From: Bacillota bacterium
GTDB taxonomy: Bacteria; Bacillota; Clostridia; Clostridiales; Clostridiaceae
Direction of reading: 5' to 3'
NCBI GenBank assembly: GCA_023435985.1
Contig: JAEZKY010000099.1
Coordinates: forward strand, 1 to 6,226
Length of the DNA stretch: 6,226 bases
Below are positions 1 through 4,431 of the stretch, in pieces. Position 1 is the stretch's first letter, and every line of letters starts with the position of its first letter. The translations under genes were made by a program, and so were the position numbers. The notes under the pieces are model-generated. The model made no database searches. It worked only from the letters and a program-made list of their open reading frames with translations, and was not told where the DNA came from.

Positions 1-394
1 CCCCTAACCTAGTTCTTGTCTGCATTGCTGTTTGTGATCCCCAGTTTCCTGAACATTTTGGATCATTAGAGTACGCAGTTAATTCAGCCTTTATTGGCAT
101 ACCTATCGGTTTTTGGTTTTCTTGAGCTTCTGTCGGTGCAGCTTCAACCTTTTCAGTTTCTGCTGGTGTTTCATTTATGTCATTCGCTGAAATCTCAGTA
201 TTTTCCTCCGCTGGATTTTCATGCCCTTCTATTTCAGCATTTTTCATCTCAGAACTATCGATATATTTGCTTGTAACAGTTTTGTTTATTATAAAATCTT
301 TTTGTTTAACATTAAAATAGTCTGCTCCGAGATTCATTAGAAATATTACCAAAAGAAAAGTTATCTTTAGTAAATTTCAATTAAATTTTAACAA
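1..394 (-). CDS. 3D (Asp-Asp-Asp) domain secreted protein, partial, with an in-frame TGA near its start
   Basis: The minus-strand frame is open from codon 7 to the window edge, where the C-terminus is cut off. After a hydrophobic stretch (NLLKITFLLVIFLMNLGA) that looks like a signal peptide or membrane anchor comes a Glu/Ala/Pro/Thr-rich linker. The segment AELTAYSNDPKCSGNWGSQ and the following TAMQTRTRLG match my recollection of the opening of the 3D domain in clostridial cell-wall proteins. In that family the domain resembles the MltA/RpfB lytic transglycosylase fold, and its three Asp residues would lie beyond the window. The start is difficult. TTG at 394-392 sits 7 nt after AAGGAG, but it reads L-K-F-N and then TGA (379-377) before the hydrophobic segment. 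Downstream in-frame starts (TTG 352, ATG 337) lack a good Shine-Dalgarno site and would shorten or remove the signal segment. The domain call is fairly sure; whether the gene is functional is not. Confidence 0.7.
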
Positions 395-401
395 ACAACC
401 A

Positions 402-407
402 CTCCTT
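402..407 (-). promoter_or_regulatory. Shine-Dalgarno site AAGGAG of the 3D-domain gene
   Basis: AAGGAG is read on the minus strand from 407 to 402. It lies 7 nt before the TTG at 394-392, in the frame of the 3D-domain protein, and no other start codon at a suitable distance opens a longer frame. The site therefore marks TTG as the original start, which places the TGA at 379-377 inside the gene. Confidence 0.6.
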
Positions 408-477
408 GTGTTTTATTTGCAGTTTGCAATTTTATACATTTTACGACTGCATTAGTCACCGATATGGCATGTCATCC

Positions 478-506
478 ATTATAATCTAATAATTTTTTTA
501 AGTCAA
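478..506 (-). promoter_or_regulatory. Strong sigma-A-type promoter for the 3D-domain gene
   Basis: On the minus strand, TTGACT (506-501) is followed by a 17-nt spacer and TATAAT (483-478), which is 11 of 12 consensus positions. Transcription should start near 471 and give a leader of about 77 nt before the TTG start. The leader holds a small hairpin (GACT-GCATT-AGTC around 444-456) of unknown relevance. The quality of this promoter suggests vegetative transcription of the gene. Confidence 0.75.
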
Positions 507-624
507 GAGCAATTTTTGTCATAAATAGATAAAAATTTCATGATCCCATATAATAATATTAAATTTAATAACTTTCTACATGCACTTAACGATAAACATA
601 TAAATTAGTAAAATAAAAAACAAA

Positions 625-789
625 TCATTTTTTTAACTTCCTAGCAGTTTCTAACAACTTCAGCACTCCTATTGAAATTAAACCGCTATACATTATAAAC
701 CCTTCAAAAGCGCCATAGCCGAATATATTCCCAATCTGGCGACAATTGCTATAAATATAATTAAATACTTTCATATCTAAACTAAACAT
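625..789 (-). CDS. Hypothetical small protein, 54 aa, possibly membrane-associated
   Basis: This is a minus-strand ORF from ATG (789-787) to TGA (627-625). An AAGGAA Shine-Dalgarno-like site at 804-799 lies 9 nt before the start. The product begins MFSLDMKVFNYIYSNCRQIG. Its middle (about residues 21-46, FGYGAFEGFIMYSGLISIGV and beyond) is hydrophobic and Gly-rich, and it ends in a basic tail (ARKLKK), consistent with one membrane-associated helix. I do not recognise a family. A weak promoter candidate is TTGGAT (905-900), an 18-nt spacer and TATAAT (881-876). The gene lies between the 3D-domain gene and the coat gene in the same direction. Frame length, start signal and amino-acid make-up favour a real gene, but the ORF is short enough to be chance in AT-rich DNA. 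Confidence 0.5.
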   Translation of the reverse strand: MFSLDMKVFNYIYSNCRQIGNIFGYGAFEGFIMYSGLISIGVLKLLETARKLKK

Positions 790-926
790 ATTTTTTCATT
801 CCTTATAAATTTGTATCTATGTAAAATATATGTGTTAGAAATATAAACTAAAACTTTATTTTATAACAGCATTAAATTATAATTCTTATCCCATAACATA
901 TCCAAAGTACTAATATATATGTTGCA

Positions 927-950
927 TTTATTCATATTTTCTTGAATAAA
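927..950. repeat. 8-bp inverted repeat downstream of the coat gene
   Basis: TTTATTCA (927-934) and TGAATAAA (943-950) are perfect complements around an 8-nt loop, about 27 bp after the stop of the coat gene. It could act as a weak transcription end or an mRNA-stabilising hairpin. The stem is nearly all A/T and no good U-run follows it on the minus strand, so a terminator call is not justified. Confidence 0.3.
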
Positions 951-976
951 TAATAAATTTAATATATAGATTTTTT

Positions 977-1540
977 CTAAACTAATTCTGGCTCACGAAC
1001 TTCACCATATATTGCAGAAATGGTATCAAGTGTATTCTGAGGCGCCGGATCTAATGGGTAATATCCTTTTCTAACCATATACTGCCAAATCTCATATGCG
1101 TGATTACAACTCATAGTAAAAGCATCCTTCAAAAATTCTCTTACCTGTGGACTACTTGCTTCCATCGCTGACCACGCGTATTCTCTTCCAGCTCTCTTCA
1201 AAGTTAAAAGATATGCAGTTGCTATTTCCCTGTCATTCATCTCATGCACTTGCGTTCTTGGTGTTATTGGCGGAAAATTATTAGTTGGTGATTTAGTATA
1301 GTCCTGTAATGTTTTACTTAACTCAGGAACATTAAGTTTTTGTGTTGAACCATTATTTTTACTCAAAAATTCAACCTTCATATTATAGTCTTGAATGTGT
1401 GCTGGAAAATGAGCTTGTATCATTGCTTTTAATTCCATATCTTGAGCTGCATTTATAAACATAGCCATGTTTGTTATAGAGTTTACGCAACTTATAGTTA
1501 ATTCATGTAAATCATGCATTTCGTGATCACCTAATTGCAT
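977..1540 (-). CDS. CotF-family spore coat protein
   Basis: This is a 187-residue protein expected in the coat of the developing spore. The Coat_F domain lies at about residues 100-165. It starts MNDREIATAYLLTLKRAGRE, continues with an alpha-helical stretch, and contains the family-typical IWQYMVRKGYYPL (151-163). The N-terminal part (1-60) is helical and rich in Met, His and Ala (HEMHDLHELT), with a Pro/Thr-rich hinge near 84-96 (SPTNNFPPITPRT), so the protein may be two helical bundles joined by a linker. The chosen ATG has AGGAGGT (1554-1548) 7 nt upstream; Met8 is a poorer alternative. The gene diverges from the transporter at 1778 and is probably transcribed alone. A mother-cell sporulation promoter would be expected, but I could not identify one with confidence. 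Clostridial genomes carry several CotF-like proteins, so the exact paralogue is unclear. Confidence 0.88.
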   Translation of the reverse strand: MQLGDHEMHDLHELTISCVNSITNMAMFINAAQDMELKAMIQAHFPAHIQDYNMKVEFLSKNNGSTQKLNVPELSKTLQDYTKSPTNNFPPITPRTQVHEMNDREIATAYLLTLKRAGREYAWSAMEASSPQVREFLKDAFTMSCNHAYEIWQYMVRKGYYPLDPAPQNTLDTISAIYGEVREPELV

Positions 1541-1647
1541 AACAATTACCTCCTAATTTAATATTATTGTTTTCACAATAAATAATTTACCACTAGGAGA
1601 TTATTTTTATACTATTATTTTTCATAATAATAAGAATACATTTAATT

Positions 1648-1676
1648 TTGTTTTTCTTAAAGATATATTATATAAT
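1648..1676 (+). promoter_or_regulatory. Candidate sigma-A promoter of the EamA transporter gene
   Basis: TTGTTT (1648-1653), a 17-nt spacer and a perfect TATAAT (1671-1676) lie about 100 bp before the transporter start. The -35 box matches only three consensus positions, and the region is so AT-rich that chance TATAAT boxes are common. If it is used, the transcript starts near 1683 and carries the palindrome at 1711-1724 in its leader. Confidence 0.4.
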
Positions 1677-1710
1677 ATACTATGTTTGCTTTATAGAAAA
1701 TTATAAAAAC

Positions 1711-1724
1711 TTTACTTAAGTAAA
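1711..1724. promoter_or_regulatory. 14-bp perfect palindrome, possible operator in the transporter leader
   Basis: TTTACTTAAGTAAA is its own reverse complement. It lies about 35 bp downstream of the candidate promoter and 53 bp before the transporter start, a position where a dimeric repressor could block elongation. No regulator gene lies next to it in this window, so the cognate protein is unknown. Confidence 0.4.
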
Positions 1725-1777
1725 ACAAAAACTTCTATAAGTAATTTATTTATTATGTCTCAAACTGGAGGAATCTT

Positions 1778-2656
1778 ATGAAAAACACGCGAACTATTTA
1801 TATTTATTTAATATTATTTATTGGAGTTTTAGCACTTTCAACCTCTGCTATATTTGTAAAACTTTCGAGTGCGCCTGCTCCAATTGTAGCCACTTATCGT
1901 ATGATGTTTTCCACAATGCTTTTACTGCCTGCATTGCTTTTCAATAAAGATATTACTCATGAATTAATAAATCTGTCTAAGAAACAATTACTGCTAGGTG
2001 CTATTTCTGGAGCTTTCCTTGCTTTTCATTATGTACTTTGGTTTGAATCTTTACATTATACTTCCATGGCAAGTTCAACTATATTTGTTACACTTCAGCC
2101 TTTATTTTCATTTGCCGGTGGATATTTTTTCTTTAAAGAAAGATTAAAACTATTTGCAATTGGCGGAGGAATTTTAGCCATAGTCGGAAGCTTTATAATT
2201 GGACTAGCCGATTTCAATATTGGAGGTCCGGCACTGTTTGGTGATATTCTTGCTTTAATAGCAGCTGGTGCTATAACAATTTATTTTCTCATTGGGCAGG
2301 AATTAAGAAAAGTTTTATCTCTCATTCCATATGTTTTAATTGCGTATTCATCGAGTACTTTGTTTCTACTTGTATACTCTCTTACTTTAGGTTATTCACT
2401 AACTGGATACCCATCATCAGATTGGTTATGCTTTTTAGGTTTAGCATTTGTTTCAACTATACTTGGACAGACTATTTTTAATTGGTTAATTAAATGGATG
2501 AATGCTTCAACTATTTCCATGAGCATTTTAGGCGAACCAGTCGGAACATGTATGCTTGCATATTTCATTTTTGGAAATGTAATTACTGTTCAACAGTTTG
2601 TTGGTTCCTTAATTATTTTATTTGGTATCTTTCTGTTTCTAAAGTATAACAAATGA
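1778..2656 (+). CDS. EamA-family (drug/metabolite transporter superfamily) permease
   Basis: The product is a 292-residue integral membrane protein with about ten predicted helices (roughly 8-28, 37-55, 71-90, 97-118, 124-144, 154-173, 182-202, 216-234, 244-266 and 273-288). They form two EamA repeats, as is typical for 10-helix DMT carriers of about 300 residues. The first repeat ends with the family-like segment SSTIFVTLQPLFSFAGGYFF followed by FKERL (119-123). The second has the equivalent STISMSILGEPVGTCMLAYF (residues 244-263). Members export or import amino acids, purines, sugars or other small metabolites, and the sequence does not reveal the substrate. GGAGG (1767-1771) lies 6 nt before the ATG. 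The gene appears monocistronic: the coat gene diverges from it and 429 bp separate it from the next gene. No clear terminator follows the stop. Confidence 0.9.
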   Translation: MKNTRTIYIYLILFIGVLALSTSAIFVKLSSAPAPIVATYRMMFSTMLLLPALLFNKDITHELINLSKKQLLLGAISGAFLAFHYVLWFESLHYTSMASSTIFVTLQPLFSFAGGYFFFKERLKLFAIGGGILAIVGSFIIGLADFNIGGPALFGDILALIAAGAITIYFLIGQELRKVLSLIPYVLIAYSSSTLFLLVYSLTLGYSLTGYPSSDWLCFLGLAFVSTILGQTIFNWLIKWMNASTISMSILGEPVGTCMLAYFIFGNVITVQQFVGSLIILFGIFLFLKYNK

Positions 2657-2907
2657 GAGTAAAAAATTAGATCTAAAAGTTGAAAATCAAATCTCACAAT
2701 GAATCCACTAAAATTTATACATATTTCCACTATTTAAATTTATTTCACCTCAAATCATTTATCCCAATTTAATTAGAATTACCTATTGACTTTGTTAAAA
2801 CATTGATTATTATATCAGCAATATTATTTCTATTTTAAAGTTCCCCATTTGTTTGGTTAGTTTTTTAACAATCGACAATAAAATTTCAGAAAATTCTAAA
2901 CATCCTA
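2657..2907. other. Gene-free AT-rich spacer after the transporter
   Basis: No coding frame or RNA gene is recognisable here. A 10-bp palindrome (TTAGATCTAA, 2667-2676) lies just after the transporter stop but has no U-run. TTGACT at 2786-2791 resembles a -35 box, but no good -10 sits at the right distance. The remainder is AT-rich sequence without visible structure. The regulatory signals of the next gene begin at 2908. Confidence 0.5.
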
Positions 2908-2936
2908 TTGAATTAATAGTAACATATTGTTATAAT
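2908..2936 (+). promoter_or_regulatory. Extended -10 sigma-A promoter of the aldehyde dehydrogenase-like gene
   Basis: TTGAAT (2908-2913), a 17-nt spacer and a perfect TATAAT (2931-2936) are seen, preceded by TG at 2928-2929 in the extended -10 position (TGTTATAAT). Transcription would start near 2943, giving a leader of about 140 nt that contains the palindrome at 2983-3010. Confidence 0.65.
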
Positions 2937-2980
2937 ATTGAATAAGATATAAAATAAAAAATATATTTTTTTATTCATAA

Positions 2981-3012
2981 TTGTTAAATAATTAACGTTA
3001 ATTATTTAACCT
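2981..3012. promoter_or_regulatory. 28-bp perfect palindrome with two tandem Rex-like sites
   Basis: Positions 2983-3010 read identically on both strands: GTTAAATAATTAAC followed directly by its complement GTTAATTATTTAAC. Each half is itself GTTAA-N4-TTAAC, the core of the clostridial Rex operator (TTGTTAA-N4-TTAACAA in published work). With TT at 2981-2982 the left unit matches 12 of 14 specified positions. Rex is a repressor that responds to the NADH/NAD+ ratio and controls alcohol and aldehyde dehydrogenase genes in clostridia, so its presence before a dehydrogenase-like gene makes sense. The site lies about 40 bp downstream of the predicted transcription start and would act as a roadblock, or as an RNA hairpin in the leader. 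The Rex assignment is inference; the palindrome is certain. Confidence 0.6.
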
Positions 3013-3085
3013 AATTCCATCTTTCATAACATTATATTGTTTTATAAAAATTACATTTATTAATTAGGGAAAAGGGGAGATAAAA

Positions 3086-3721
3086 ATGATGATAATAAAA
3101 AGACCACTTCAATATGCAACTGTAATAGATAGACAAGGCGATTGCGGTGTATTTGACACCATGGATGATGCTGTTAGATTAGCTTGTATAGCAGCCGAAA
3201 AATATTCCAATCTTGATACTGCAAAAAAGAATTATATTATAAACGCAGTTACTGACTTGTTGAAAAATCGCTTAGACGAACTTAGCTCTATGCTTTGTAA
3301 AGAAATCGGACAAGATTCATACGATGACATTCTTCACGATAACATCGTTGCATTAAATAATTGCAAAAACAATTCAATACTATCTATAAATAACAAAGTG
3401 AATGGTTATATTAATTCCTGCATGGTTAACGGAATAATCGTTGAATCATCCAATCCAATTGAAACTATAATTCAAAATAGCATTTTAACTCTTGAAGCCG
3501 GAAATGCAATTGTATTTTCACCAAATAAAAATGTAAAACATGTTTTTGCTTACACTATTAAGCTTATCAATAATGCTATAGAATCTATAGGCGGACCTAA
3601 GAATCTTGTAGTTACAGTAAAAGAACCTAGTGATGAAAATACCAATATCATGATTGAAAACGAAAAGATAAACTTGATTTCTGCTATAAATAGTTGCAAT
3701 GCAGAAAAGGTAGCGCTTTAA
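3086..3721 (+). CDS. Half-length EutE/PduP-type aldehyde dehydrogenase, cofactor-binding half only
   Basis: This 211-residue product resembles the N-terminal half of CoA-acylating aldehyde dehydrogenases (acetaldehyde/butyraldehyde dehydrogenases, normally about 465 residues). Family landmarks in order are GVFDTMDDAV (21-30), LCKEIGQDSYDD (70-81; compare the family's E-T-G-x-G-x-x-E-D), SSNPIETIIQNSILTLEAGN (121-140; compare NPTETVI...AGN), AIVFSPNKNVK (141-151) and GGPKNLVVTVKEPS (169-182). The frame stops where full-length enzymes enter the glycine-rich segment. The catalytic-cysteine domain is therefore absent and thiol-dependent aldehyde oxidation cannot be expected. No microcompartment targeting helix is obvious at the N-terminus. 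The ATG (or the adjacent one at 3089) follows GGGGAG (3074-3079). The frame is free of stops, and promoter and operator are well formed, which argues against an old pseudogene. Alternatives are a truncated remnant or a stand-alone nucleotide-binding or regulatory protein. No dehydrogenase-like sequence continues downstream. Confidence 0.75.
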   Translation: MMIIKRPLQYATVIDRQGDCGVFDTMDDAVRLACIAAEKYSNLDTAKKNYIINAVTDLLKNRLDELSSMLCKEIGQDSYDDILHDNIVALNNCKNNSILSINNKVNGYINSCMVNGIIVESSNPIETIIQNSILTLEAGNAIVFSPNKNVKHVFAYTIKLINNAIESIGGPKNLVVTVKEPSDENTNIMIENEKINLISAINSCNAEKVAL

Positions 3722-3773
3722 TATGATAACAATTAGATTCATTAAGTGGAAATTTAATTCACTTTTAAAACTC

Positions 3774-3844
3774 TGAGTGAAATATACAATGGACCCCGTT
3801 ATAAATAATATAAAAATTTATTTTATCCATTGTATTTTCACTCA
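3774..3844. repeat. Near-perfect 19-bp inverted repeat with a 32-nt loop
   Basis: The left arm TGAGTGAAATATACAATGGA (3774-3793) and the right arm TCCATTGTATTTTCACTCA (3826-3844) are complementary except for one extra T in the left arm. Both are flanked outside by TTTAAA-like runs (3763-3770 and 3846-3854). The element begins 53 bp after the stop of the half-length dehydrogenase gene. No U-run follows the stem, so it is not a standard terminator. Small related hairpins (AAGTG/CACTT at 3744-3764; TTCACT/AGTGAA at 3758-3781) lie just to its left. It may be a miniature inverted-repeat element, a processing or stability hairpin, or a scar of the event that removed the dehydrogenase C-terminus. Confidence 0.6.
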
Positions 3845-3900
3845 CTTTAAAAAATCATGAATTTTTACTAAGTTATCATTAAAATTTTAATTATACCTTA

Positions 3901-3942
3901 AATATAAAAAGCCATCCTTTCATGGATAGCTTTTCGTTTTTT
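3901..3942. terminator. Rho-independent terminator between convergent units, stronger for the minus strand
   Basis: AAAAGC-C-ATCC (3907-3917), loop TTTCAT (3918-3923) and GGAT-A-GCTTTT (3924-3934) form an 11-position stem. On the plus strand it has one C-A mismatch and is followed by TTTTTT (3937-3942). In the minus-strand RNA the same position is a U-G wobble pair, so the stem is unbroken, and it is followed by U-rich sequence (UAUAUU). It should end the response-regulator operon (stop at 4007) and probably also the plus-strand dehydrogenase-like transcript. Confidence 0.8.
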
Positions 3943-4006
3943 ATTATGTACTCAAATTTAATATTTTATTTATTATGCATTAAATTCATTTTGAAGACTA
4001 TACTAA

Positions 4007-4369
4007 TTATTTATATTCATCTAATAACTGTAATAATTCCTCAGTTTCAAAAGGTTTCTTAAGGTAACTCTTTGCACCAAGTTCTAAGCACTCATCCTTC
4101 ACATCTTCATATCCAACTGCTGAAATAACAATTACAACTGCTTCAGGATTAATTTTCATTATTTCTGTTAATACATCAATTCCATCTTTTCTTACCTCAG
4201 ACATATTTAAATCTAAAATAACAATCTCTGGCTTTGCATTATTAAACGTCTCAATTGCTTCATCCTTAGTGGATGCCTCGAGCATTAGATATGCACCACC
4301 TTTTTTGACAATCTTTTTTACAAACATCCTCATGTACGACGAATCATCTACTATTAATACCTTTTTCAT
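4007..4369 (-). CDS. Stand-alone CheY-like response regulator
   Basis: The 120-residue product is a single receiver domain with no output domain. The acidic pair Asp8-Asp9 (VLIVDDSSYMR), the phospho-acceptor Asp53 (VILDLNMSE), Ser83 at the Thr/Ser switch position (VIVISAVG) and Lys105 before Pro106 (YLKKPFETEE) are all present, so it should bind Mg2+ and be phosphorylated. AAAGGAG (4384-4378) lies 8 nt before the ATG. It follows the hybrid kinase by 62 bp on the same strand without an evident terminator between, so the two are probably co-transcribed. The single-domain regulator is the likely end-point or shuttle of that phosphorelay. Single-domain regulators act through protein contacts, for example with the flagellar motor or the sporulation relay (CheY- or Spo0F-like roles). 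Which of these applies here cannot be told. Confidence 0.9.
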   Translation of the reverse strand: MKKVLIVDDSSYMRMFVKKIVKKGGAYLMLEASTKDEAIETFNNAKPEIVILDLNMSEVRKDGIDVLTEIMKINPEAVVIVISAVGYEDVKDECLELGAKSYLKKPFETEELLQLLDEYK

Positions 4370-4431
4370 ATTAAAAACTCCTTTGTACCTTTAATTTTTA
4401 GATCTATTTATTAATTTTTAATATCCTTCTA

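Noticed and set aside
94..276. Plus-strand 60-codon open frame
   Set aside because: It lies antisense to the linker of the 3D-domain gene, and its Leu/Phe/Ser-rich translation is what antisense Glu/Ala/Thr codons produce. No Shine-Dalgarno site was found.
377..379. TGA read as selenocysteine or another recoding event
   Set aside because: It sits in the N-terminus just before the signal-peptide core, where a catalytic selenocysteine would make no sense, and no SECIS-like hairpin follows it. A nonsense mutation or sequence error is simpler.
927..950. Rho-independent terminator for the coat gene
   Set aside because: The stem is only 8 bp and almost all A/T, without a following U-run on the minus strand. 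It is kept only as an inverted repeat.
2786..2815. Second promoter with -35 box TTGACT
   Set aside because: No acceptable -10 element lies 16-18 nt downstream (ATTATA or TTATAT at best), while 2908-2936 is a much better promoter.
3518..3742. Minus-strand 74-codon open frame
   Set aside because: It is antisense to the conserved part of the dehydrogenase-like gene, without a recognisable family or a supporting context.
3722..4006. Frameshifted remainder of the aldehyde dehydrogenase
   Set aside because: No frame on the plus strand shows the glycine-rich GAGAGNPP-like segment or the catalytic-cysteine region. The region is AT-rich and holds inverted repeats and a terminator instead.
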